In this document: piece by piece, positions 1 to 8,600 of the stretch
Position numbering within the stretch: the first letter of the stretch is position 1
How the letters are laid out: each line of letters starts with the position of its first letter
DNA from: Candidatus Omnitrophota bacterium
Lineage (GTDB): Bacteria; Ratteibacteria; UBA8468; B48-G9; DSTR01
Assembly: GCA_023818865.1 (NCBI GenBank)
Contig: JAMWDF010000064.1
Coordinates: forward strand, 1 to 11,556
Direction: 5' to 3'
DNA: 11,556 nt
Position numbers and translations under genes: made by a program
Notes under the pieces: generated by a model
Seen by the model: only the letters and a program-made list of their open reading frames with translations
Database searches by the model: none
What the model was told of the DNA's origin: nothing

Positions 1-2082
1 ATCTATTTCTACTGTTGATGTTGTTTGATAACCTAAGGTGTCTGTTTCTCCACTGGCTTTGAAAACTGCTTGGTGGGCTTTGGCTATTTCCCAGCCGGCT
101 GTCTGGTTTTTCCAGCTGGTTTCACCACCAGAAGTCACCAAGTGCAGACCAACCGGCTCAGCCAAGATGTTGCGGTCCAGGGTCACTACTTCTTCAGGTA
201 ATCCGAATCGATTAAACCGGTACTTTCGGCCAACTAAACTAACCTGCTGTCCGGATGTTTTTAGGGGCTGGAACGGTGGGTAAATCGTTTCAGTAATACC
301 CAGTTTATTGTTTTCCCAAGGGAAATACTTCCTGACGAAAGGAAAAGAGCCACCGGCCAACCTTTTTCCTTCTTTAGTAACAACCACTGCCTCCAGCTGA
401 TAATCACCATCAACTAACCTTCCGGTTTCAAATGGATACTCCTTCTGGCCTAACCGGTACCGCCGGGTAACAAGAACCTTGTTTCTAGCATCTTTTAAGG
501 TAACTTCAATCTCTTTTATGGTCTCTTCCGGTACCTCCGGAAGGAACCTCAGCCAGATACAGCCATCGCTGGCAAGATATTCTCCCCCAAGGATAACAGA
601 TGGGGCAAAAATTCCAGTGATTAGCCTTGACCTGTCCCGGTACCTGGCCCAGGCATTAACGACCTCCTCTGGCAAAAGCGCTTTATGGTAAATCCGGACT
701 TCATCAACAATAGCGTTTTTTCCGTAAGCGTTGAACACCAGGGCATCCGCTGCTTCCTTGCGGAAAGCTGAGTCTAAGCCTTGGGTCAATGTTCGCCCAG
801 CCTTTTTTCCATCAACGTACATGGTGATAATTAGGTCTTTCCAGGTAATAAGGATGTGATACCAACGACCCGGATGGTATTCGGTACCCAGACCATCATT
901 AACAAAGTGGAGATTTCCGTCAGCTTTCGGAAAATAAAGAGAAAGAGGTCTGGGCGGATTACCGCCATTAAAAATGTAAAGGGTGAACGGCGCATTAATA
1001 ATACCCACATTCCGGTCCGAATGATTGTTGAAGCCAATTGGTTGCATCCAGAACTCAATGGCCCCTTCTCTCACTGGCAACAACCCAGCAGCTGAGATGG
1101 TTAGTTTGCCAGCAAAACCCTGGTTTCTGACTCCCTGTTCATATCCGCCACTCTCAGTTTTCACAGTTAGTTTTTCTATCTGAGAAGCAGCGATAGAAGT
1201 TCCATCCAGAGGCAGATAAATAACAGCTTTGTGTTCCGGAAGAAAGTATGGTGAACCATCAGGGATTTCTTGCTGCGATATCTGCTGGCACCAACTTGTC
1301 TCTTCCTTTGGCCAAAACTTAAAAACATTCCGATGAATCCTTACCTGGTCAATTAATCCAGTCAGTCCGGCGGTACCGTCCTGATTATTCCCTATGAACA
1401 CAGGCCCTGGCTTTTTCTCTTCATCTCCGGACACCATCAATCCCTGCCCCCAAGCAATCGGGGTAGAGGTCACTTCCTGGCCATTAATGTAAAGACGGCG
1501 GAAGCTGATAGGAAAGACCGCACTCACTCCAGCCACATGAACCCACTGGTTTACCGGGACCATTCCTTGGGGACTGGAAGTTCTGGTCTTATTGCCATAG
1601 AAGCAGTTCACTGTTTCCAGGTGCAACGCCCCTTGGTTATCAACCAAAAGAGCAAACCCTTTAGTTACATCTATTGCTGGGTTATATATGGCTGACCGGT
1701 CCACTTCCGCTGGCCTGAAAACAATCATAGCTTCTTTCTCTGGCAATCTCTCCAGTTTTATCCAGGCTTCAATAGCCACAAAACCACCAGGAAAGATAGC
1801 CAAGGGGTTGCATTTCAACGCACCCTTACCGCCAAGTTTTAAACAACGGCCGAACCGGCCCTGAACTTCCGAAGAAGCATCTCCGATGGCTTCTACCGAA
1901 GCTATTTGCCCTTCTCCTTCTTTTATCTCCGGGTCATTAAAGGAAAGATAAAGATAAACATTTTCATCCTTTTTCTGAGAAGAGTATTCGTTCCAGAAAG
2001 CCACGTCGGTAGCCAGACAGAACTGTCCAAAGGCAAGGGAAAATAGGAAACTGATTACCAGCCATAAATTTTTCTCCTTCAT
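1..2082 (-). CDS. Secreted double-LamG glycoside-hydrolase-like protein, N-terminal 694 residues (C-terminus off window)
   Basis: The frame is open without a stop from the ATG at 2082 to the left edge. A ribosome site AGGAGAG lies 4 nt upstream (2087-2093). Residues 1-24 form a Sec signal peptide (MKEKNLWLVISFLFSLAFGQ, then FCLA). Two concanavalin-like LamG domains follow, at about 43-250 (W180-V-H-V-A, then LYINGQEV at 197-204) and about 275-470 (IEFWMQPI; RPLSLYF; YVDGKKAG; DEVRIYHKAL). A beta-sandwich linker comes next, then the start of a catalytic-module N-domain marked by FPWENNKLG near 587. The protein is probably exported and binds or cuts a polysaccharide; LamG pairs commonly act as carbohydrate-binding modules. 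It is a clear paralog of the protein at 5023-8757, in the same domain order with nearly equal spacing, so the missing part probably carries a TIM-barrel hydrolase like that one. The substrate is unknown. The TIM barrel itself is not visible in the window. Confidence 0.9.
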   Translation of the reverse strand, partial: MKEKNLWLVISFLFSLAFGQFCLATDVAFWNEYSSQKKDENVYLYLSFNDPEIKEGEGQIASVEAIGDASSEVQGRFGRCLKLGGKGALKCNPLAIFPGGFVAIEAWIKLERLPEKEAMIVFRPAEVDRSAIYNPAIDVTKGFALLVDNQGALHLETVNCFYGNKTRTSSPQGMVPVNQWVHVAGVSAVFPISFRRLYINGQEVTSTPIAWGQGLMVSGDEEKKPGPVFIGNNQDGTAGLTGLIDQVRIHRNVFKFWPKEETSWCQQISQQEIPDGSPYFLPEHKAVIYLPLDGTSIAASQIEKLTVKTESGGYEQGVRNQGFAGKLTISAAGLLPVREGAIEFWMQPIGFNNHSDRNVGIINAPFTLYIFNGGNPPRPLSLYFPKADGNLHFVNDGLGTEYHPGRWYHILITWKDLIITMYVDGKKAGRTLTQGLDSAFRKEAADALVFNAYGKNAIVDEVRIYHKALLPEEVVNAWARYRDRSRLITGIFAPSVILGGEYLASDGCIWLRFLPEVPEETIKEIEVTLKDARNKVLVTRRYRLGQKEYPFETGRLVDGDYQLEAVVVTKEGKRLAGGSFPFVRKYFPWENNKLGITETIYPPFQPLKTSGQQVSLVGRKYRFNRFGLPEEVVTLDRNILAEPVGLHLVTSGGETSWKNQTAGWEIAKAHQAVFKASGETDTLGYQTTSTVEID

Positions 2083-2158
2083 TTTTCTCTCCTGGTTGGA
2101 CCTTCACTTGGCTTTTACTCCTTTGATTATGATAACATTAAACTGAACCAGGAGAAAA
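2083..2158. promoter_or_regulatory. Divergent intergenic region with possible overlapping -10 elements
   Basis: These 76 bp separate the start of the minus-strand LamG gene from the start of the plus-strand operon, so promoters for both should lie here or just inside the genes. TATGAT at 2128-2133 (plus) and CATAAT reading on the minus strand at 2131-2126 each differ from a sigma-70 -10 box by one base, and they overlap. No convincing -35 box sits at 16-18 bp from either; TTCACT at 2103-2108 is 19 bp from the plus element. If both are real, the two units would compete for polymerase. The region is certain as a divergent spacer, but the promoter elements are guesses. Confidence 0.3.
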
Positions 2159-3112
2159 ATGTTTTGGGCCAATCTGCTTCATTTAAGCTTTAATATGTGG
2201 GAAGAACAAGAGGCAAAATCCCCCCGCGGTTCTCCACCCCGGTTAAAAGCACTCTTGGATATCAGGAAAGCTAGACCCTATCTTCGGTTTGACGAACTAT
2301 TCTGGCAGAAGATTACTGGCAAAATGGCTCAGATAGGCATGAATATGGTGGTAATTGATTTAGGCGATGGCCTTCAGTATCAGAGCCATCCAGAAATTGC
2401 AGTGAACGGCGCTTGGAGTGTGAACAAACTAAGGAAAGAACTGGTTCGGCTGCAAACCCTCGGCTTGGAACCTATTCCTAAACTTAACTTTTCTACTACC
2501 CATGACACCTGGCTAGGTCCTTACAGCCGGTGTGTCTCCACCGATGCTTACTATGCCGTTTGTCGTGATTTGATTGATGAAGTTTGCAATCTTTTCCACC
2601 GGCCAAGATTTTTTCACCTGGGAATGGATGAAGAAACTGCCAGCCACCAGAGTCTCGCTCTTTACGCAGTAATGCGGCAGCACCAGTTATGGTGGCATGA
2701 CTTCTATTTCCTGGTAGAGCAAGTAGAGAAAAACGGCGTTAGAGCCTGGGTCTGGTCTGATTACCTCTGGCATCAACCAGAAGTGTTCTTCAGGAAAATG
2801 CCGCGGAGCGTTGTCCAGAGTAATTGGTACTACGGTAAAGTCTTTAATCGGAAAATTCCTTACGTCAAAGCCTATCTTGACCTGGAACAGCACGGCTACG
2901 ACCAGATACCTACCGGCAGTAACTGGAGTTTCCCTGAAAACTTTGAGAAAACCGTGGCTTACTGTTTGCCCCGGATTTCCCCAGGGAAACTATTGGGTTT
3001 TCTCCAAACTCCCTGGTATCCCACTCTTCCCGGCTACAAGCAAAGGCACTACCAGGCAATCAAAGGTGTGGAAATAGCCATAAGAAAGGTCGCTACGAGG
3101 GAGGGAAAATGA
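2159..3112 (+). CDS. Cytosolic GH20-like (beta-N-acetylhexosaminidase-type) barrel protein
   Basis: The product has 317 residues and starts at an ATG with AGGAG at 2150-2154, 4 nt upstream. It has no signal peptide; the N-terminus MFWANLLHLSFNMWEE is soluble-looking. The key motif is FFHLGMDEE at 151-159. It resembles the H-x-G-x-D-E motif of glycoside hydrolase family 20, where the Asp-Glu pair acts in substrate-assisted catalysis (here D157 and E158). Other barrel-like strands are GMNMVVIDLGDG (60-71), LEPIPKLNFSTTHDTW (103-118), VRAWVWSDY (194-202) and LLGFLQTPW (278-286). It is shorter than typical GH20 enzymes, which carry an extra N-terminal domain, so it is a barrel-only form. It is the first gene of an overlapping operon; its stop shares ATGA with the next start. 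An intracellular hexosaminidase or related glycosidase is likely. A non-catalytic or differently specific barrel remains possible. Confidence 0.8.
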   Translation: MFWANLLHLSFNMWEEQEAKSPRGSPPRLKALLDIRKARPYLRFDELFWQKITGKMAQIGMNMVVIDLGDGLQYQSHPEIAVNGAWSVNKLRKELVRLQTLGLEPIPKLNFSTTHDTWLGPYSRCVSTDAYYAVCRDLIDEVCNLFHRPRFFHLGMDEETASHQSLALYAVMRQHQLWWHDFYFLVEQVEKNGVRAWVWSDYLWHQPEVFFRKMPRSVVQSNWYYGKVFNRKIPYVKAYLDLEQHGYDQIPTGSNWSFPENFEKTVAYCLPRISPGKLLGFLQTPWYPTLPGYKQRHYQAIKGVEIAIRKVATREGK

Positions 3113-4344
3113 AACATAGCGATCGGGAAATCATCAGAGACTTGGCCAAGAAATACCGCGAAATTTGCCAAGACCCGGTGATGGAAGAAAGACGCCAACT
3201 CTGGAAAGCGAAAAACAGTCTTCAGGCTACCCGGATATTACTCCTGGTCAGCTTTGGAATGCATAATGTTTGGTGCCGAGAACTTTTTGCTGACAGTCAC
3301 CTTGCCTGCAGAGATGAGTTTTTCCGAACTTGGGAACGGCATTTAAAGATGCTTCTTTTTCACTCAGAAATAGGAGACGACTGGATTGCTGAACCCTGGC
3401 TGGCAGTACCAGCAGTCCACAAAACAGACGCCTGGAATGGATTGTGGGGACTCCCGGTGAAAATGGAGCCCCCACCGGAAGAAGGTGGAGCCGGCAAATA
3501 TGACCCACCACTGAAAAACTGGGAGATGATGAAACTCCTCCGGGTACCTCACCACCTCATTGACGAAGAACAAAGTGAGAGAAATGTTTCCCGGCTGGCT
3601 GAAGCAATCGGGGAAATTCTTCCAGTAAGAATGAATAGAAGCCCAGTTTGTTTGGGATTCTCTATGGATATTTCCACCCACTTAGGGAGATTGCGCGGCC
3701 ATGAACAAATTATGTTTGATATGTATGATTCGCCGGAAAACCTTCACCGGCTTTTAGCTTTTATGAGGGATGGTATCCTGACCAACCAAGAAGAAGCGGA
3801 AGAAAAAGGAGATATCACCTTACTCAGCCATGTCAATCAGGCAATGGCTTACTCTCAGGCACTTGAGGGACCGGCGATTGACTCAGGGCCAAGAAAGAGA
3901 GAAGACATCTGGGGCTATTGTGCTGCTCAGGAATTTACTTTGATTTCCCCGGCAATGCATGATGAATTCTTGCTGCAGTACCAATTGCCTATTTTAAAGA
4001 AATTCGGCTTGACAGCTTACGGTTGCTGCGAAAATCTGACAGAAAAAATCAACATCTTGCGCCAGATACCTAATCTGCGTATCATCGCCGTCACCCCCAC
4101 GGCTAATGTTCACCGGTGTGCCGAGCAGATAGGCCGAGATTATGTCCTTTCTTGGAGGCCCAATCCTGGCGATATGGTGGGCTATGGTTTTCATGAGGCC
4201 AGAATTCGTCGGGTAATCACTGATGCTATGACTTCTCTACGTCACTGTCAGCCTATTATCGTGTTAAAAGATGTGGAGACTGTTCAGGGAGAACCAGAAA
4301 GATTAAAAAAATGGGTAAGGTTAGTGAGAGAATTAACCAGTTGA
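3109..4344 (+). CDS. URO-D superfamily-like protein of unknown function (411 aa)
   Basis: The ATG overlaps the previous stop (ATGA, 3109-3112). A strong GGAGG at 3100-3104 with 4-nt spacing indicates translational coupling. The protein is soluble, without a signal peptide. It opens with a helical segment (DLAKKYREICQDPVMEERRQ, 11-30). It then carries features I associate with a divergent, uncharacterised uroporphyrinogen-decarboxylase-like family: YDSPENLHRLLAFM (206-219), the WGYCAAQE strand (268-275), SPAMHDEFLLQYQLPILKKFG (280-300), then YGCCEN (304-309) and a late beta-strand AVTPTANV (327-334). URO-D relatives include corrinoid methyltransferases of the MtaA/MtbA type, in which Cys/His residues bind zinc; C306/C307 and H284 are the obvious candidates here. 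It is not HemE: there is no N-terminal HemE signature, and the context is a glycosidase operon. The superfamily call is moderately secure. The reaction is unknown. Confidence 0.7.
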   Translation: MKHSDREIIRDLAKKYREICQDPVMEERRQLWKAKNSLQATRILLLVSFGMHNVWCRELFADSHLACRDEFFRTWERHLKMLLFHSEIGDDWIAEPWLAVPAVHKTDAWNGLWGLPVKMEPPPEEGGAGKYDPPLKNWEMMKLLRVPHHLIDEEQSERNVSRLAEAIGEILPVRMNRSPVCLGFSMDISTHLGRLRGHEQIMFDMYDSPENLHRLLAFMRDGILTNQEEAEEKGDITLLSHVNQAMAYSQALEGPAIDSGPRKREDIWGYCAAQEFTLISPAMHDEFLLQYQLPILKKFGLTAYGCCENLTEKINILRQIPNLRIIAVTPTANVHRCAEQIGRDYVLSWRPNPGDMVGYGFHEARIRRVITDAMTSLRHCQPIIVLKDVETVQGEPERLKKWVRLVRELTS

Positions 4345-4703
4345 AGGGATTACCTTTCATTTTTCTTCTTTTATGTCTACCCGCGAGGGCTGATTTAGTT
4401 TTAACTGAAGAAAAAACGGCAGCCAACATCAAACGCGGGGAAATATTTTCCATTGAGGTTTCTTCCAACCCTACGACTGGGTACACCTGGGAGAAAAGTC
4501 AGGCCTATTCTACCAAAAGGTTGAGATTTCTGCATTGGGACTACTTACCTTCTCCAGAACCCCTGTTGGGTACTGGGGGAAAAGAAATCTTTACTTTTCA
4601 GGCACTCTCGCCAGGCCAGGCAAAAATCGCTATTTCTTATCGCCGAGTTTGGGAAAAGACAAAACCGCTGCGGCGTTTGAGTTTTATTGTCACAGTGGAA
4701 TAG
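4311..4703 (+). CDS. Exported chagasin-family (MEROPS I42) cysteine-protease inhibitor
   Basis: The product has 130 residues and ends in TAG. All three family loops are present: NPTTGYTW (53-60), the GxGG loop GTGGKEIFTF (87-96) and RRVWE (111-115, matching the usual R-P-W-E loop). In chagasin these three loops block the active-site cleft of papain-type (C1) proteases. A hydrophobic leader (LPFIFLLLCLPARA, 14-27) predicts export with cleavage before DLVLTEE. Length after cleavage (about 103 residues) fits the single-domain family. The ATG at 4311 overlaps the upstream gene by 34 bp and has only a weak ribosome site. A TTG at 4341, overlapping the upstream stop as TTGA, would give a shorter, more standard leader (MKGLPFIFLLL) and is a real alternative. 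As third gene of the operon it is probably co-transcribed. Fold and family are secure; target protease unknown. Confidence 0.88.
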   Translation: MGKVSERINQLKGLPFIFLLLCLPARADLVLTEEKTAANIKRGEIFSIEVSSNPTTGYTWEKSQAYSTKRLRFLHWDYLPSPEPLLGTGGKEIFTFQALSPGQAKIAISYRRVWEKTKPLRRLSFIVTVE

Positions 4704-5022
4704 TCAGTCGCCGCAGACTCTCGGATATACTTTTTTTAATTCCGATATTGCCCCTTTATACTCCACTGAAGCCAACATTTCTGTCGGCTAGCCAAATCTT
4801 TTTCAGCCTTCCCTGCAAATTTCCGGATACCTATCGGTTAACTTCTAAATCCAGATGGTCAGCCCGAATAATATCCGCACTTCCCTTCCCTGTTGGCTCT
4901 AATTTTAGAGCATTACAGACCGGATCAACAAGACTTCTTGGGTGACTTGCTGGCTGAGGTTTCCTGTGGTAACAATATCTCAAGAAAAAACAAACCACTT
5001 TGCCTATTATCCAGGAGATACT
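4704..5022. other. 319-bp gap without an intact gene; possible decayed minus-strand reading frame
   Basis: This is the only long non-coding stretch inside the otherwise packed plus-strand block. It holds a T-run (4730-4736) about 27 nt after the inhibitor stop, but no strong stem in front of it, so I do not call a terminator. On the minus strand the frame ending in TAG at 4833-4831 reads 34 protein-like residues from 4935, including NALKLEPTGKGSADII and LDLEVNR. It has no credible start, because its frame runs back into the next gene's start. It could be a truncated C-terminus or chance. No tRNA, repeat array or good sigma-70 promoter is visible. The last bases carry the ribosome site of the following gene. 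Confidence 0.35.
5013..5017 (+). promoter_or_regulatory. Shine-Dalgarno site fixing the start of the second LamG gene
   Basis: AGGAG lies 5 nt before the ATG at 5023. It supports 5023 over the in-frame GTG at 4942, which has no such site and would put 27 unneeded residues before the signal peptide. Confidence 0.85.
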
Positions 5023-5577
5023 ATGGAAAAATCGAACTGGAAAAGTCTAATCTGGAGCTGGATATTTCTTGCCACAATGTTATCTGCGGCTGAATACCAA
5101 CTCAATAAAGAAACCTACCTTTTGATGCACTTTAATGGAGACTTAAAAGTTTTGGGCCAGGGCGAAAAGGCTACGGCTGTTCTAACTGGAGAGGCCAAAC
5201 TGGTGGAAAACGGTTGGAGCGGTGGGGCTTTAGACCCAGGAAAGGAAGGAGCCTTACTAGTTCAAACCGACACTCTTTTTCGTCCAGAGTATGAGCATAC
5301 AACAGTGGAAGCCAGAGTTTTTCTTCGTTCTTATCCCAATGAGAGGGCCTACCTTCTGGAGAAAGTCTTTGAGTGCAAGAATCCTGTAGTCCATAACACA
5401 AAACCAGAAGAAGCTTCAATTGGTTTTTCTGTTTTTGTTGATTCTCAGGGCAGAATTGGCAACGAACTTACCAGCATTTATTATGGACCCAAACACTCCC
5501 GGGTCTTCTTCACCCCGGAAAACTATCAATTACCATTGGGACGCTGGATACACTTAGCTGTGGTCAATGTCGGCTAG
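5023..5577 (+). CDS. N-terminal fragment (signal peptide and part of LamG domain 1) of split LamG/hydrolase gene
   Basis: Start chosen at the ATG with AGGAG 5 nt upstream. Residues 1-23 (MEKSNWKSLIWSWIFLATML, then SAA) are a signal peptide with cleavage before EYQLNKE. The first LamG domain begins near residue 30 (TYLLMHFNGD), with VEARVFLRSYP (95-105) and GFSVFVDSQG (134-143). The frame stops at TAG, codon 185, immediately after the conserved strand GRWIHLAVVNVG. In LamG domains this strand is normally followed, about eight residues later, by the Y-V-D-G strand. That strand (YVIYVDRVPV) is present in the same frame after the stop. As a separate protein this would be an unfolded, truncated LamG domain, so it is not a plausible functional gene product. 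Confidence 0.8.
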   Translation: MEKSNWKSLIWSWIFLATMLSAAEYQLNKETYLLMHFNGDLKVLGQGEKATAVLTGEAKLVENGWSGGALDPGKEGALLVQTDTLFRPEYEHTTVEARVFLRSYPNERAYLLEKVFECKNPVVHNTKPEEASIGFSVFVDSQGRIGNELTSIYYGPKHSRVFFTPENYQLPLGRWIHLAVVNVG

Positions 5578-5610
5578 CCAGTTGGCAGGTATGTCATTTA
5601 TGTTGACCGG

Positions 5611-8600
5611 GTGCCGGTACTAAATGTGGCTCATGAATTTCACCACCGAGTTTTTTATGGAATCCCGGAAAACAAACCTGGGAAAATCGTCATAGGCAAC
5701 AATGCTTCTGGAAAGGCCGCCTGGAACGGTTTGATTGATGAACTACGAATCCTCGGGGCTAATCTGGAATTGAGCCCCCCAGCGGATCTATCCTGGACAG
5801 ATCCCCAACGGAAAAGATCTCTGCCAGAGGGCCCACCTTTATTTCTTCCCGAAACCACTCCCACTGTCTCCGTTCCCTGTGACGGTACTTCTGATATTAA
5901 GACTAGCAGGGAAATTACCGCAAAATTTGCCGGCGGCCAGTTTATCTCAGGCGTGAGAGGAGAAGCCTATTCTGGTGGCGCCATAGAATTGCGCGGCAAG
6001 AAAATCATCACCGGAAAAGAAGGGACAATTGAATTTTGGATGATGCCAATAAATTGGAACAACCGAATGGTCCAAAACCTGAGTTTTTTAAGTGGGGGAC
6101 CAGCCCCATATTTCAACTTTTATGTTTTTAACAGTCCCGGAGACTTAAGACCTCTTTCTCTTTATTTCCAGAACGATGAAGGAAAAAATATTTTTGTCAG
6201 CGCCAGCCGATTCATTGACGAAGAAAACTGGCATCACTTTGTCCTTACCTGGCAGGAAAACACCTACCAGATTTATATTGATGGTTCTCTGGCCGTGGAA
6301 CAGACTCTCAGACAGATTGAGAAGGCCATTCAGGCGGAGCGAGAATACCTGCTTTTCTCCGGTCAACGGGGGGATAAACTGAGCGCCTTTGACGAGATCT
6401 TCATTTATAACCGGGCGCTTTCTCCCGATGAAGCCTGGAATGCTTATGCCCGGTACCGGTTCCCGGAAAAAGTGAGAAAAGCTACACCTTACACCATTGT
6501 TTACAAGCAGTATCCGTCAAAAAACTTGGTTAGAGCCGAAATAAAGTTTCTTCAGGGACGTATCCCCACCTATCTCCGGCTGGATCTGGAACAAAAAAGC
6601 AAGATTTATTCAGGGAATCTGACTAAGGTACCTACCAGCCGTAATGAGGCGGTGGTAGAAAGTTCAACCGCGAAAATTCAACCAGGGAAATTTAATGGTT
6701 TGCTTTGCTTCCTGGATGAAAATAAAACAGAGTTTTTTCGCACTGCTATTGCCCTGACAAAGAAAGTGTACCCCTGGCTGGGTAATCGCCTGGGAGTGCC
6801 GGAAAGAGTCCCTGAACCCTGGGGGCCGCTGAAACTGCAGGGCCACCGGGTAACATGTTTACTGACTGAATATAATTTAGCCAGTCCACTTCTCACCCAG
6901 GTAATCACTAATGGCCAGGAGACCCTGGCTAGCCCGACCGTTCTTGAAGCAGTAGGTAGCGCCGGAAAACCAGTCATTTTCACTCTGCCTCCTCCCACAA
7001 TAACTCTAACGAATAATGGACTGGGAGCCACAGTGACAATCAGCCACCACCAACAAGGAATAAGACTGTCTGTCTCCGGCCAGATGGAATTTGATGGCTT
7101 CATCAAGTATCGTCTTACGGTTAGCCCTGAAACTTCCCCGGTTTTTCTAAATTCTCTTCGGCTACGGATTCCTTTCCAGGCCAGCCAAGCGCTTGACTAC
7201 TATGTGCTGGGTGAACACATGGACCACGTTGCTGGTGAAGTACCAGGTAATAATGGCATCTTCTGGGACTCTCTTACCGGCAAAATGTTCAAACGACACG
7301 AGTTGCCTGAGTATGGGGCTATGCAAAGACCCCGGCGGGGTTTAGTCTACGGCAACTTTGTTCCCTTTGTCTGGCTGGGCAACAATCATCGGGGTTTGTG
7401 TTTCATGGCTGACAATGACCAGGGCTGGGTTCAGAGTGAAAGAAAAGCCGCAGTAGAACTTTCCCGGGAAGATGCTGTTGTTTATCTCACCTTAAATCTA
7501 TTTGCTGAGCCAATCACTCTCCAAACAGGAAAAAGCCGGGAAATAGTCTTCTCTCTTATGGCCACGCCCAGCAAAAAACCGCCCCGGGGCTGGCGCCACT
7601 GGAAGACATCTTCTTTCTTTGTCATTTCTGAGGCTGGCCGGGTAATGGGCAACGATATTTTCTATGTTCCCTATCCTGTTGACTACCAGAAAAGCGCCGC
7701 TTATATGAAGAAACTTTGGCAGCAAGGCATTGTTCCTTTACCCTATATGGATTTTTATGGGTCTGACGGCCGGATGGAGGTAGCCAACGACTTCCGCTGG
7801 GAATGGTGGCCAGAAATCACCTCAGAACAATTCCCAGCCAGAAGCCAGATTTATAAGACCAATTACTGCAGCGGTTCTATCATTGACTGGTATTTGTACA
7901 ATTTCAATCGGTGGGTGGATGAGTGCGGCGTCAACGGTCTGTATATTGATAACTCTTATCCTTCGCCGATGTTTGATGCACTTAACGGTCCAGGGTATCT
8001 TCACGAAAAAGGAGAAGTTCAGCCTGGTTATCAGTTATTCGCGATGAGGGAGTTTTACAAGAGAATCTACTGTTTGCTGGCCGAGAAAGGTAAGCCCCAT
8101 CCTTACACTATGGTTCATATGACTCACTGCCTGATTGCTCCCGCAATGTCTTTCGCTGATATTGCTTATGAAGGGGAAGACCATTACATCAACGGAGAAA
8201 GCGAGAAAGGGAACGAAAAAGTCGGGGCAGACCACATCACTTACTGGCCAAACCATATTGTCAGAATCATTGACCTGCCTCAGGCTTGGGGGGTGGGCAC
8301 CCACTGGCTGTCCGCGGTAAGAGGCCGACCGGAATTGTGGAAACTTCCGCCTTCTCGGGAGTACTATATCCGGGCCTGGTACACTCAGTTGTTGCTCCAC
8401 GATATGAGAGGAAGCGTAAGCGCTGACGGTGGAGCTATGGCTGCCTTTGATAATTTTCTTCAGGAAGACCCGGATGGGGAATTCGTGCTCTACCGAGACA
8501 ATAACCTGATTAAAGCTATTAACGCAAAGCAGATATACATTAGTTACTACCGGCGGGCAAACAACCTACTGGCGGTGGTAGCCAACCATGACTGGAAAGA

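Noticed and set aside
4704..4740. Intrinsic terminator after the inhibitor gene.
   Set aside because: A T-run exists, but the only stem (AGTC/GACT) is 4 bp and lies about 12 nt from it.
4535..4945. Plus-strand open frame of 136 codons overlapping the I42 gene.
   Set aside because: Its first part is a shifted reading of the inhibitor gene and its end is low-complexity gap sequence with no recognisable domain.
4942..5022. Upstream GTG start (4942) for the second LamG gene.
   Set aside because: It has no ribosome site and would bury the signal peptide 27 residues in. ATG 5023 has AGGAG at good spacing.
5575..5577. Pyrrolysine at the amber codon.
   Set aside because: Known pyrrolysine proteins are methylamine methyltransferases, and the residue sits in a LamG binding strand. 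No pyl genes are visible and a neighbouring gene ends in TAG.
4782..5580. A 13-bp exact repeat (TGTCGGCTAGCCA) at 4782-4794 and 5568-5580, the second copy holding the amber codon.
   Set aside because: About one such 13-mer pair is expected by chance in a window of this size, and the flanks do not match. The core GGCTAGCC is simply palindromic.
8035..8400. Antisense open frame of 121 codons within the hydrolase barrel (and a similar one at 6678-7106).
   Set aside because: Both are shadows of a strongly supported coding sequence, with no ribosome site or protein-like pattern.
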